From Verrucomicrobiales bacterium (GTDB taxonomy: Bacteria; Verrucomicrobiota; Verrucomicrobiia; Verrucomicrobiales; DEV007), in NCBI GenBank assembly GCA_016795505.1, contig JAEUHH010000033.1, positions 1 through 58,253 of the forward strand: DNA of 58,253 nt, given 5' to 3'. Within the stretch, counting starts at the first letter, position 1; the number at the start of each line of letters is the position of its first letter. The notes beneath the pieces were generated by a model that was not told the DNA's origin, ran no database searches, and worked only from the letters and a program-made list of their open reading frames with translations. Below are positions 42,765 through 51,862 of this stretch, piece by piece. Position numbers and translations under genes: made by a program.

Positions 42765-45212
42765 TCACTGGACATACCAGAACTCCTGGCCATTGAGCAG
42801 GGCGAAGGCGACATCGGTGTAGAGATTGCCACCCCGCTTCTCCGCGTGGGCGAGGATGAGTTTCCGCTCCTTGTCGGTGGCGCGGCGGTTCAGCACGCTC
42901 AGGTAGATCGCGTCGATCTTCGCCTCCGGCGTCTGGCCGGCCTTGATCGCGCGGCTCAGCACGGAGTTCGCGTTCATCACCTGGCTGAAGGTGCCGCCAT
43001 TGAGCAGCGTCAGGGCCTGCGGCACCGAGGCGTCGTAGTTGGCATTCTCGATCGTGTCGCGGTCCGACTGGCCGAACTCCCGCAGGAAATGCCCGGCCGG
43101 AGCCGGCGAGCCGACATGGGCAGCCCGCAGCATGGTCATCGACCCCTTGCGGAAGCTCACATACTGGGACCGCTCCTTGGGATCGGCCATGCCGAACTGG
43201 TTCATCTCGGTCTCGATCATCTTCTTCTCCGCCTCCTCCTGGATCTTGCGGAGTTCGGTCGAACCGTTGCCGTTGCCATCCATCATCATCGGGCTGATCT
43301 CGATGGTCTGACCGTTCGGGAGGTTCATGGCCACCTCCATCACCTTGGACTGGGCCATGGCCGGGCGGTAAACCATCTCGACGATCTTTTCCCTCAGGCG
43401 CCCGCGGATGGTGGACGATTCGCGATTCAATTCACGGACCTTCTCCTTGTCTCCGGCCTTTTGGGCGACCTCGATGGCCTGGCGAATGCGCTCGTCTTCG
43501 GCGCGCAACTCCTTCTGGACCTGGGCCACCTGTTTCGCGGCATCCATGATCTTCTGCTCCGGCGTGCCGGCCAGCACCGACTGCATGGCTTGCTGCTCCG
43601 CCATCCGGAGGTCGAACTGCTGGTCTCGCTTCCAATCCGGCAACTCCGGCGTGGGATTGACCAGCGCCACCATGGAATCCCAGATCTGCTCCGCCGTCAT
43701 CCGGCGCAGCACCGGACCGCGGAAGTCGTAGGCGGTTCCCGCCGGGATGTCGCTGACGGTGGCCTGGCGCTGATAGACCTGGGAGTTCAGGATCAGCCGC
43801 AGGTAGGCTTTCATGTCGTAGTTGTGGGCCACCATCTGATCCTCAAGGAACGTCATCAGCTCAGGGTTGGCCGGCTCGGAGGCCTCGGTGAACTCATCCA
43901 CCGGCTCGTAGAGACCGGCGCCCATCACCTTCTTCCACAGGCGATTGGCGATGACCTTGGTGAAAAGCGGATTCTCCGGAGACGCCAGCCAGGCGGCATA
44001 GATTTCCACCCGGTCCTCCGGCTTGGCGATCTCCGGATCAATGCCAAACATCGTCCGTGGCTTCACGATCTCATTCGGCTTGGCGTTGTCATACTTGTAA
44101 TCGTGCGGCAGCTTCGGGAGTTGGTCACGATAGGAAACCTCGTAGTTGTTCCTGACCAACTGGGTGATCTCCGTCATGGCGGCGCGCAGGTCGCGTTTCT
44201 GCTCGTCGGCCATGGCCTTGTCCTTCTGCACCGTCTGCTGGGCCTTGGACACCGGCTCATAGCTCATCCCGTTCGGATTCACCCCATAGGTGAAAGCCGC
44301 CATGTGGAAGAAATCCATCTGCGTCCATGTATCGAAGGGGTGATCGTGGCACTGGGCACACTCCAGTCGCGTGCCGAGGAAGATGCGCACCGTGTTCGCC
44401 ATGTGATCCAGCGGCATGCCGCGGTCCCGGACGTAGTAGCCGACCGCGCCGTTCTTCCACGCCGGCCCGCTGGCGGTGAGCAGATCGCGGACGAACTGGT
44501 CGTAGGGCTTGTTGGCCCGCAGGGAATCGCGCACCCACTCGATGTAGAGCGGGATGGTGTTCTCCCCGGCCGGAGTCGAGGTGCTGATGCGCAGGATATC
44601 GGCCCAGAAATTGTAAAAATGGTTCACGTAGCCCTCGCTGGCGAGCAGCGTGTCGATCAGCTTGGCGCGCTTCGCGACATCCTTCGAGTCGAGAAAGGCC
44701 ACCGACTCCGCCTGGGTGGGAATGCGGCCCACGGTGTCGAGATACACGCGGCGCAGGAAGACCGCGTCGCTCGCCGGCGGATTCGGCTGCACACCCGACT
44801 CCTTCCATGCCTTGGCCAGAATCGCATCGATCTGCGCCGGCTTGCCCACCGGCGGCTTTGGCTTGGCGACCGGTTTCGGCTTCGGTTGCACCGGAGCGGC
44901 GGCCGGAGTCGGCTGGGCCTTGGCCTGCGCAGTCGCCGGAGCCGGCTTCGGTTGTGCCGGAGTCTGCGGCGCAGCCTTCGCCTGCGGCTTTGCTGCCGGT
45001 TTCGCTTCCGCCTTCGGGGCGGGTTTCACGGCGGGAACCGATTTCGCGACCGCGGGCTTGGATGGCGACTGGGCGGCGGCGGCGCCCGCCTGGGGCGTGG
45101 TCACCGCGGCGATCTGCGTCTTGGCGGCGGGAGGTTCAGCAAAACTGATGGCAGCGGTGGAGACGATGGCCAGCAGGGGCGTCGCGACACGGAGGGTGGT
45201 GGGGATCTTCAT
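42765..45212 (-). CDS. DUF1549/DUF1553 exported protein with Ala/Pro/Lys-rich spacer
   Basis: 815 residues. A signal peptide (residues about 8-25) is followed by a ~100-residue spacer made of A/P/K/Q repeats (for example KPAPKAEAKPAAKPQ). DUF1549 starts near residue 128 (IDAILAKAWKESG, FLRRVYLDTVGRIPTQAE, NFWADILRIS, AQCHDHPFDTWTQMDF). A helical insert with many charged residues separates it from DUF1553 (KVIANRLWKKVMG, LILNSQVYQRQA, NGGTFSQVMNANS). The heme-binding cytochrome domain often found at the front of this family is missing; the spacer takes its place. Function of the family is unknown; it travels with DUF1501. Confidence 0.93.
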   Translation of the reverse strand: MKIPTTLRVATPLLAIVSTAAISFAEPPAAKTQIAAVTTPQAGAAAAQSPSKPAVAKSVPAVKPAPKAEAKPAAKPQAKAAPQTPAQPKPAPATAQAKAQPTPAAAPVQPKPKPVAKPKPPVGKPAQIDAILAKAWKESGVQPNPPASDAVFLRRVYLDTVGRIPTQAESVAFLDSKDVAKRAKLIDTLLASEGYVNHFYNFWADILRISTSTPAGENTIPLYIEWVRDSLRANKPYDQFVRDLLTASGPAWKNGAVGYYVRDRGMPLDHMANTVRIFLGTRLECAQCHDHPFDTWTQMDFFHMAAFTYGVNPNGMSYEPVSKAQQTVQKDKAMADEQKRDLRAAMTEITQLVRNNYEVSYRDQLPKLPHDYKYDNAKPNEIVKPRTMFGIDPEIAKPEDRVEIYAAWLASPENPLFTKVIANRLWKKVMGAGLYEPVDEFTEASEPANPELMTFLEDQMVAHNYDMKAYLRLILNSQVYQRQATVSDIPAGTAYDFRGPVLRRMTAEQIWDSMVALVNPTPELPDWKRDQQFDLRMAEQQAMQSVLAGTPEQKIMDAAKQVAQVQKELRAEDERIRQAIEVAQKAGDKEKVRELNRESSTIRGRLREKIVEMVYRPAMAQSKVMEVAMNLPNGQTIEISPMMMDGNGNGSTELRKIQEEAEKKMIETEMNQFGMADPKERSQYVSFRKGSMTMLRAAHVGSPAPAGHFLREFGQSDRDTIENANYDASVPQALTLLNGGTFSQVMNANSVLSRAIKAGQTPEAKIDAIYLSVLNRRATDKERKLILAHAEKRGGNLYTDVAFALLNGQEFWYVQ

Positions 45213-45381
45213 GCGAGGGGATCTTGGCTTGGGTCAATGACCGCCGCCTTCAATCCCCCGGCTGCGCAGATTTTGGCCTTCACGGACCAAGATTTGCATA
45301 ACGCGAACACGGGATGAAACACCCACTCAATCCGTTAACCCATCACTCCCAACCTCCGAAATCCGGGAGTTCCACCGACGC

Positions 45382-46413
45382 TCACTTCGTCCGGTAGGTC
45401 TGCGCGTGTCCGGTCGACGGCACCGTCACCGTGTAGCTGGCCGCGTCGGCTCCGACCTCCAGCAGGATGGGATGCGCAGTGCAATGCTCGGCTTCGGTCG
45501 TGTTGGCGATCCGCTCCGGCTCCGTATTCGCCTGGTCGCCATCGGGCCGGAGATTGCGATGCACCTGGTAGATCGCCTCGATCGAGGGCGTGTCCTTCAG
45601 CGCCGCAAACATCTCCGGGCCGCAACCCTTGCGATGCCCGTTGTTCATCACCGCCACCCGGGGCGCCAGCGCCCGGATCAGCACGGGATTGTTCGAGACG
45701 TCGAGCCCGTGATGGTTTGTCTGATAGACATCGACCTCGCCCACCAGATTCCGAGGACTCACGAGCCGCTCCTCCAGGTTCCACGTCAGGTCGGCGCCAT
45801 CGAAAAACTCGAAATTCCCGTGGCGCAGCAGCAGCACGATCGAATTCGCATTGTGCGACAGATCCGGGTCCTTCCGTTTCGCCCATTCCGGCAGAGGATT
45901 CTCGGCATGCGCGTCGGTGGGCTCGATGAAGCGCTGCAGGGCCCCGAGACAGCGGAGCGTCAACGGCGGGCGGCCTTCCACCTGCTTCAGCGGGACTTCA
46001 TCGCCCGGCGTGAGGACGAGACGGCGCTCCGCCGGAAAAGTGAGATAGGCATCCCCCACCCTCTCGACATCCTGGGGCCGGACGCCATGATCATAGACCC
46101 GCCCGACCGGAATCAGCTTGGCCAGGTCCGCCGCGCCGCCATAGTGATCGAGATCAAAGTGCGTGATCACGAGATGGTCTATCTTCGCGATCTTCGCGAT
46201 GTCCCGGCAGTGGCGGTGAATCCGCACCGGATCGCGCAGGCCCGGCATCCCCGTGTCGATGAGGATCGACTCTCCCGCCGGCGTCAGAATCAGCGTCGCG
46301 GCGCCGCCCTCCACGTCGATCCAGTGGATGCGCAGCGTATCGGCCGCCGCCGGCTTTGCCATGGCAAGCGCAAGACAGATGGACAGCAAACAAGGGAGAA
46401 GGAATCGGGTCAT
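45382..46413 (-). CDS. Secreted metallo-beta-lactamase fold hydrolase (ComEC-like)
   Basis: 343 residues. Signal peptide (LLPCLLSICLALAMAKPAAA), then an MBL fold: IDVEGGAATLILTPAGESILIDTG, the zinc motif THFDLDHYGG (His85, Asp87, Asp89, His90), and later DGADLTWNLEERL and YQTNHHGLD. This form without the Hx(2)H third His resembles the ComEC-type hydrolase domain but as a free exported protein. Substrate unknown. Upstream is a pair of 22 bp repeat units, then the caspase-like gene. Confidence 0.9.
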   Translation of the reverse strand: MTRFLLPCLLSICLALAMAKPAAADTLRIHWIDVEGGAATLILTPAGESILIDTGMPGLRDPVRIHRHCRDIAKIAKIDHLVITHFDLDHYGGAADLAKLIPVGRVYDHGVRPQDVERVGDAYLTFPAERRLVLTPGDEVPLKQVEGRPPLTLRCLGALQRFIEPTDAHAENPLPEWAKRKDPDLSHNANSIVLLLRHGNFEFFDGADLTWNLEERLVSPRNLVGEVDVYQTNHHGLDVSNNPVLIRALAPRVAVMNNGHRKGCGPEMFAALKDTPSIEAIYQVHRNLRPDGDQANTEPERIANTTEAEHCTAHPILLEVGADAASYTVTVPSTGHAQTYRTK

Positions 46414-46442
46414 GGTATTGTCGAAGCAGGAGGGTTGGCTTT

Positions 46443-46486
46443 CCGATCAGACAGGGTACGATCGCCGATCCAACAGGGTTGCATCG
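46443..46486. repeat. 22 bp repeat pair (site 6)
   Basis: Two units (46443-46464 and 46465-46486) in the inverse orientation to those at 15789 and 33282: CCGATC with AGACAGGGT or CAACAGGGT, then ATCG. They fill most of the gap between two minus-strand genes. Confidence 0.88.
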
Positions 46487-46506
46487 GAAACGCCCAGCCC
46501 CATCTG

Positions 46507-47589
46507 TCAGGGAGTTTTCGTTTCGGCAGGCTTGCCTTCGGCCGGCGGCGCCGTCGGGGCCGGTCCGGGGTCTTTGACGGTGTCGTAAATCTTCGCAATC
46601 TCCACCAGCAGGGGTTCGACCTGGTCGTAGTAGGCGTCGTCACCCAGTTCGGCCCGGCGGCGGTTCAGCGCCTTCACCTCGCGCTCCAGCGTGTCGCGCC
46701 GTTCGCGCTGCGCCGCCGTGAGCCGGCGCTCGAAGGCATTCGGCACGAGAATGAACTGATGCGCCAGTTCCCCGTCGGGCTCCGCTCCCTCGCGTGCCAG
46801 TTCCCAGGCCAGAACGCCCTCGAAGCCCTCGGGCCGGGTGCCGAATCCGTCGCCCGTGTCATCGAGCTGGGCGTGCTCGGTGGCGAGGCGCCCCTCCTTT
46901 TCATAAAAACCGCGCACCCGGTCCGCCGCAAACAGGTAAGCCTCCAGCAGCGACACCTGGTCGTCATTGTCGAGATCGGCTTCGGCTTTCCCATGGATGG
47001 CCTCGGCGAAAAATTCGCCGAAACGGGCATAGTTCACCTCGGCAGGACTCTTCGTGGCGGTCACGACGACCCGGTCCGGGCCAGACAATGCCTTGACGAA
47101 GGTGCCGCTGGCCGAAGCCGTGTTGATTGCCGCCACCCGTCCCGGAAAGCCGCGCAGCCAGCCGGCGAGTTCGGCATCGGTGAAGTCCGGGCCGCGCAGA
47201 TTGAACTTCGCCGCGCGCCCGTCGAAGGTGCCGTGCCCGATCAGCACCAGCCAGAGCGGCCCGGCCTTTTCCTCGGCCGCCAGTTCCCCTAGCCGCTTTT
47301 CCAGCCGCTCCCGATCCGTCTCATCACCGGTGGCCGGCTCCATCCCGATGGTTTCATGGGTCGCTCCCGCCGCCAAAGCCGCGTCCTTCCACAAGGAGGC
47401 GGCCTTCTGGAAGCGCGGCAGGTATTCCTCCGCCCCTTCTGCACCGATGACGACGAGCACGCGGGGCTCAGGGCCAGCCGCCCAAAGGCCCGGAGCCGAC
47501 AGTCCAGACAGAGCGGCCAGAGCGAGGAGGATGGGTGGGATGCGGCGCACGGGAGACCTCAGAGGAAATCGACTGTGGGGAAATACCAT
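46507..47589 (-). CDS. Caspase/legumain-like (clan CD) exported protein lacking the catalytic Cys
   Basis: 360 residues from ATG 47587-47589, which gives a good signal sequence (PPILLALAALSGLSAPGLWA). The fold of clan CD peptidases is suggested by LWLVLIGHGTF (His119-Gly120) and, at the end of the next strand, VAAINTASASGTF, where peptidases have the catalytic Cys in a DTC/C-x-S-G motif. Here no Cys is present; Ser or Ala replaces it. An EF-hand-like loop (Asp205, 207, 209, Glu216; DLDNDDQVSLLEA) follows. The C-terminus is a charged helix plus a Pro-rich tail. Likely a pseudo-enzyme or one with altered chemistry. Confidence 0.7.
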   Translation of the reverse strand: MVFPHSRFPLRSPVRRIPPILLALAALSGLSAPGLWAAGPEPRVLVVIGAEGAEEYLPRFQKAASLWKDAALAAGATHETIGMEPATGDETDRERLEKRLGELAAEEKAGPLWLVLIGHGTFDGRAAKFNLRGPDFTDAELAGWLRGFPGRVAAINTASASGTFVKALSGPDRVVVTATKSPAEVNYARFGEFFAEAIHGKAEADLDNDDQVSLLEAYLFAADRVRGFYEKEGRLATEHAQLDDTGDGFGTRPEGFEGVLAWELAREGAEPDGELAHQFILVPNAFERRLTAAQRERRDTLEREVKALNRRRAELGDDAYYDQVEPLLVEIAKIYDTVKDPGPAPTAPPAEGKPAETKTP

Positions 47590-47654
47590 GTTCCACGGTC
47601 GTTTGCCAACAAAACCGGGCCAGTGACGGGGTTGCGGGAACCCCCACCCCGCCA

Positions 47655-48641
47655 TCAAAAGCGAAAAGCCCGCGCGCCGGCGAGATCCGCGATCAGCCGA
47701 CCCGTCTCTTCCTGGAACCAGGCGACCAAATCATCGCCTCCGAGGCCATCGGCGCCCGCGTAAAGGCCATCCAGTCCGGCAAGCCGAAGCGACGGCTGCG
47801 CGACCGCCAGTTCTTTGCGAATGCCGATGGCTTTCAAAGACGGACTGGCATCCGCCTGCGAAGAAAGGGCGGCCAAAGCGGCTTCAATGGCCCGGCAGGC
47901 GGCAAAAAGCGGCGCCTGAGGTTGCCAAACCGGCGTCGCACCGCCCGGCAACAGGAAGCTCCATGGTTCGCGGTGCAGGCGAAAGGTCTTCTCACGGTCA
48001 CGTGACTCCACCGTCACCACGCCGGATTGGCTGAGCTCATTGAGCACCACCTGCACCGTTTTGGAAAACCAGCCCGTCTCCCTCGCGATCGCCGCCGGAT
48101 GTCCCTGCCCACGAGCCAAAAGCCAGACAAAGATCTCGGCCCGCGCATTGACTCCAAAAAACGCCCTCATCTTGAAGAGAAAGGCGGCCGGCTCCCGGAT
48201 GTTCGGGCGCTGGCTCAGGCTGCGTTGTTCCCGGAGCCCATCGGGAAAAAGCCACCTCAGGTCAGTAACCTCGTCCGATCCGTCAGCCATCGACGCCAGC
48301 CCGCCCCAGTTTCGCCCGGACGGTCCTCTTTTTCGAAAATGGTCGGCCAGCGCAGCCAGCCAGCGGGAGTCCGCGATTTCAGTCGCCGTTTGCAGGCTCT
48401 TCAACCTTTGCAATGACAGCAACCCACTCTGAGATTCCATCCAGTCCAGCGCTCCTTCCAACAACCGGGGTTCATCCTGCCCAAACTGCAGGGTCCCCAG
48501 AATCAACGCCTCGGGATCGATCACAAAGGGCACAGGGCTCCGGCGGCCGCCGCCGGCAAAGCCGATCGCCACCCATGAATCCCATATCAATTGGACAACT
48601 TCCTCACGGAAGGAATCTCTCAATGTCTGAAACGATTTCAT
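47655..48641 (-). CDS. HTH-containing protein, partner of the nucleotidyltransferase-like gene
   Basis: 328 residues. The middle (about 165-215) looks like a winged helix-turn-helix: EIFVWLLARGQGHPAAIARETGWFSKTVQVVLNELSQSGVVTVESR. The N-terminal half is helical with no known motif, and the C-terminal part (230-328) is also helical. The start overlaps the end of the upstream gene by 38 bases, so both are co-translated. The pair has the size and layout of a toxin-antitoxin or defence-type regulator/nucleotidyltransferase unit. Confidence 0.65.
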   Translation of the reverse strand: MKSFQTLRDSFREEVVQLIWDSWVAIGFAGGGRRSPVPFVIDPEALILGTLQFGQDEPRLLEGALDWMESQSGLLSLQRLKSLQTATEIADSRWLAALADHFRKRGPSGRNWGGLASMADGSDEVTDLRWLFPDGLREQRSLSQRPNIREPAAFLFKMRAFFGVNARAEIFVWLLARGQGHPAAIARETGWFSKTVQVVLNELSQSGVVTVESRDREKTFRLHREPWSFLLPGGATPVWQPQAPLFAACRAIEAALAALSSQADASPSLKAIGIRKELAVAQPSLRLAGLDGLYAGADGLGGDDLVAWFQEETGRLIADLAGARAFRF

Positions 48642-49221
48642 GGCAATTCAGTTCGGTAGCTATCCGGCAGAGTCTCGGCTTGTTGCCGACCGAGATCACC
48701 TCGTCGGCCAGCATCCAGATGCCAATGCGCAAGGCCTCAGCCGGAGTCACCCGCATGGCCCTGAGGTCGGCGAGATCCCGCGGCTCGTCTCGGGCGACGG
48801 CGGCATAGAATTTCAGGTAGAGCTGCCCCGGACGGCCGATGTAGGTGATTTTGAAATTTGGCCCGTATTCTTTCTCCACCGTGTCCGCGAGGAAATCCGG
48901 GGGGAATCTTGCCAGATCGATCATGAGGGCTCCCGTCGCCGCATTCAACCAATTCGGCCTCAGATCGAGTTCCCGGGCGACATCGGCCACCGCCTCTTTC
49001 ACCTGAGCAGGCAAGGGATGCGCCGCAAAGACTTCCCCATCCACCTCACCACGGCGAGCGATGACGTCGACGTCGTTGGTGACGCGGGTCACCAATCCGG
49101 CGGCCAGTAAAGCGGCGCCACCCGACACCACCAGATGCAGGGGTGGCTCCCCTCGGGCACGCAACACCTCTCCGAGCAAGCTCAGCGCATCATGGACGAG
49201 ATCTCGATCAAGCAAACTCAT
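48604..49221 (-). CDS. Nucleotidyltransferase-like protein
   Basis: 205 residues from ATG 49219-49221. The front half shows the minimal nucleotidyltransferase pattern VVSGGAALLAAGLVTRVTNDVDVIA (Gly-Gly helix, then the DVD metal pair). Similar proteins (DUF6036 type) are often found with small regulators in toxin-antitoxin or abortive-infection pairs. A second region LRAMRVTPAEALRIGIWMLA may match the family's helical tail. It is the first gene of the unit, directly behind a promoter with an embedded palindrome. Confidence 0.72.
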   Translation of the reverse strand: MSLLDRDLVHDALSLLGEVLRARGEPPLHLVVSGGAALLAAGLVTRVTNDVDVIARRGEVDGEVFAAHPLPAQVKEAVADVARELDLRPNWLNAATGALMIDLARFPPDFLADTVEKEYGPNFKITYIGRPGQLYLKFYAAVARDEPRDLADLRAMRVTPAEALRIGIWMLADEVISVGNKPRLCRIATELNCHEIVSDIERFLP

Positions 49222-49228
49222 GATGGAT

Positions 49229-49257
49229 AAATAAATCATCCATTATGGATAATTCAA
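49229..49257 (-). promoter_or_regulatory. Sigma70-type promoter with palindromic operator in the spacer
   Basis: Minus strand: TTGAAT (49257-49252), a 17-base spacer, then TTATTT (49234-49229). The spacer contains the palindrome ATCCAT-A-ATGGAT (49238-49250). Further ATCCAT/ATGGAT half-sites lie on both sides (49223-49228 and about 49259-49264). Placement in the spacer is ideal for autorepression. The start codon at 49221 is only a few bases past the expected transcript start, so the mRNA may be leaderless. Confidence 0.6.
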
Positions 49258-49309
49258 ACATCCATTTTTACCACCTCCTCCGCTTGCCATCGCCAGCCGG
49301 CGCTCTCCA

Positions 49310-51844
49310 TCAAAGCACCCCCTGCCGACGCCGGATCAGCCATTCGCCGGCGAAGCAGGCGAGGGCGAGCAGGAAGACCCAGGGCGCATGCCAGAGAGGG
49401 CGGGTCCAGGTCTCGGTGACGGGCGCCTCCAGGGCCTGAAGAGTCTCCACGAAGGCCGGCACTTCGGCCAGAGTGAGGACCCGGCCACCGGTTTCCTTCG
49501 CCAGGGTCTCCAGCAGGTCGCGATTCGGCTCAAGGGAGCGGAATTCCTCCGCTGCGGGATTCAGCGCCCAGCCAGTCTCGGTCTCGCCCAGTTCCTTGCC
49601 TTCGCCGTCGCGCACCACGGCCCGCGCCCGGTAGCCGCCGGATTGGGGCGGATAGAAAGCCGCCTCGAAGAGCCCGGCATCCTCCAGGCTCGGCTCGGCG
49701 AAGATCTCGGCCAGCGGCGGCGTGTCGGGTGATGAAGTCGGCCGGGGCGCGGCGGCTTTTTCGGGAGCCTCGACGCCGGGCTTGATGGCGGCGTCCGGTA
49801 GCGGCGGTTCGGGCGGCGCGGCCTGCCCCATCAGGGCGGGGCGGATCTCGAGTTTCACCGAGGCGTCGTCCTGGGGACGGAACGCCTCATCGCGAACGCG
49901 AACGGAAAAGCGGGTCACCGGATTCGCCCCCTCGGTGTCGGCGCGGGTCTCCAGATGGATGCGGTCGGGCACATCGACGACGAGCCAGCGGAGCATCTGC
50001 CGCCACATTTTTTCCATGTCCTGACGGACGAGATCATCCTTCATCCCCCAGCGCCACACGTCGGCGATCATCAGGGCCGCGGTGCGCCCGCCGCCATAGC
50101 GCTGCACGGCGAGCGCGGGATGCTGGCGCTGCTCGGAGTCGGTCACGGTGGCGAAGACGCTGGCCCCGGGTTTGATGGCCTGGACCTGATTGATGGCGAA
50201 AAACTCGGGCATGAAGGCGAGGCGCTTCTCCTCTTCCTCCTGCTTGGCCTGGAGCCGCACCCAGGGCTCCAGCCAGCCCTCGCGAGTCAGATTGAAGGTC
50301 GCGCCATGGGCGGGACCGCCACGACCGATCCGGTCCAGGTAAACGGGTAGAATGCCACCAACCGGGGTGTTGTTCCAACCGCCGGGTTGGAAGCTCTCCT
50401 GACCACCGAGCATCAGCAGCGTGCCGCCGCGGGTGCCGACGAAGCGGTCCATCAGGTTCAGTTGCTCCTGGGTGAAAAACTCGGCCTCGATGTCATCGAG
50501 GATGATCGCCCGGTAGGCGCCGAAGAGCTCGGCTTCGGATTTCGGGAAACCGTCGCGCAGTTCCGCCTCGTCGGCGGTGTTCAGCCGCATCAGCACGGGC
50601 TCGTCGTAGCGCTGGGTCTCCTCGGGGATCTCGCTCTGAAAGCCGCGAAACAGCGGATTGCTCGACTCGCCAGTGCGGCCACGCCACTCGAATTTCGGCT
50701 CGCGCTTGGCGATGCGGATCAGCGACACCAGGTCGATCTCGCTGTCGGACTCGACGGAACGGCGCAGGTATTTGTATTCCCAGTTCGGCCGGCCACCCAC
50801 GTAGAGGATGCGGAAGGGCCCCTGGCCGCGATCCACGGCGACGAGGCGGCGATTGTTTTCCTGAGTCAGCTCGCCGGACTCCTTCGCCAGTTTGGCCGGG
50901 TCATTCCACGCGGCCGCCCGGCCGCTTTCGATCGCGACCACGTCGAAGAAGGAAACGCCCGGCCGCGCCACCGGCACCTGAATGCGCACGGCGAGCGGCT
51001 TGCCGCCGTCACCCGCGGGGCCCAGCTTCACGGTCTCGCGGGCCAGCTCCTCGCCACGCTCGTTACCCACGATCACGACCGCCTCGGCATCGGCGAGGCC
51101 GCGGGCGGAGACTTCGGCCGTGATCGTCACCGGAGCGTCCTCGAATGGCGACTGCGCCGCCGTCACCGCGCCCAAAGCCACGTCTTTGCCGCCGGCCAGA
51201 TCGGCTCCGGCGACCACGGGAAAAATGGGCGCCGGACGCCCGGAGCCGGCCGCATTGGCCCGCAGCTCGGAGAGGACTTCCTCCAGCAGGTCGGCATCGG
51301 TGGCATTGCCGTCGGTGAAGACCAACATCCCCGCCAACGGCCGCCGGTCAAAGCGGGCCCGGAGGCTGCGCAGACCCGTCAGCAGGGCCGAGGCATCGCC
51401 GGTGAAGTTCAGTTCGGAAAAGTCGGCGCTCCGTTTCAGTCGGGCATCGAAGGTGTAAGTCTGGAGCCGGAAGGTGTCGCCCAGCGTCTCCAACCAGGCA
51501 GGCAACTCGCCGTCGGCGCCCCGAATCACGCGGGCCATCGCCTCGCCGGCAGTGTCGGCGCCATTCGGCCCTTTCACGGAAAGTCCCCGGGAGTTGTCGG
51601 CCAGCACGACGAGGTCGTTGGCGCCCTTTTTCGGCGACTCCCCGGTCCAGAGAGGCTCCAGCAGGCACAGGGCGAGCAGGATCAGGCCGGTGAGCTTCAG
51701 GGCAAAAGCCAGCAGCCGCGGGCCGCCGCGCAGGGGGCTGCGGGCATAACCAACGATGAGGAACACCAGACCGAGCGCCGCAAAGGCGACCGCCGGCCAG
51801 AGCCAGTCGGGATTGGAGAAAACGAGGGAGCCCAGCGTGATCAT
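49310..51844 (-). CDS. Membrane protein with vWA-like and glutamine-amidotransferase-like domains
   Basis: 844 residues. Two membrane helices at the start (LWPAVAFAALGLVFLIVGY, LALKLTGLILLALCLL-type) and one at the very end (WHAPWVFLLALACFAGEW). Between them is a von Willebrand A-like segment (DLVVLADNSRGLSVKG, LAGMLVFTDGNATDADLL; the metal site is not complete), an Ig-like part, and an amidotransferase-like fold (ILYVGGRPNWEYKYLRRSVE, YRAIILDDIEAEFFTQEQ, GGTLLMLGGQESFQPGGW, PVYLDRIG). The class is typical of PVC genomes, often near MoxR/BatA genes. Eighteen bases separate it from the upstream gene, so the two are co-transcribed. Confidence 0.88.
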   Translation of the reverse strand: MITLGSLVFSNPDWLWPAVAFAALGLVFLIVGYARSPLRGGPRLLAFALKLTGLILLALCLLEPLWTGESPKKGANDLVVLADNSRGLSVKGPNGADTAGEAMARVIRGADGELPAWLETLGDTFRLQTYTFDARLKRSADFSELNFTGDASALLTGLRSLRARFDRRPLAGMLVFTDGNATDADLLEEVLSELRANAAGSGRPAPIFPVVAGADLAGGKDVALGAVTAAQSPFEDAPVTITAEVSARGLADAEAVVIVGNERGEELARETVKLGPAGDGGKPLAVRIQVPVARPGVSFFDVVAIESGRAAAWNDPAKLAKESGELTQENNRRLVAVDRGQGPFRILYVGGRPNWEYKYLRRSVESDSEIDLVSLIRIAKREPKFEWRGRTGESSNPLFRGFQSEIPEETQRYDEPVLMRLNTADEAELRDGFPKSEAELFGAYRAIILDDIEAEFFTQEQLNLMDRFVGTRGGTLLMLGGQESFQPGGWNNTPVGGILPVYLDRIGRGGPAHGATFNLTREGWLEPWVRLQAKQEEEEKRLAFMPEFFAINQVQAIKPGASVFATVTDSEQRQHPALAVQRYGGGRTAALMIADVWRWGMKDDLVRQDMEKMWRQMLRWLVVDVPDRIHLETRADTEGANPVTRFSVRVRDEAFRPQDDASVKLEIRPALMGQAAPPEPPLPDAAIKPGVEAPEKAAAPRPTSSPDTPPLAEIFAEPSLEDAGLFEAAFYPPQSGGYRARAVVRDGEGKELGETETGWALNPAAEEFRSLEPNRDLLETLAKETGGRVLTLAEVPAFVETLQALEAPVTETWTRPLWHAPWVFLLALACFAGEWLIRRRQGVL

Positions 51845-51862
51845 GAGGTGCCATCCGGGGTC

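Noticed and set aside
42747..45317. An 856-residue plus-strand frame
   Set aside because: Antisense to the DUF1549/DUF1553 gene, whose motifs and signal peptide are unmistakable.
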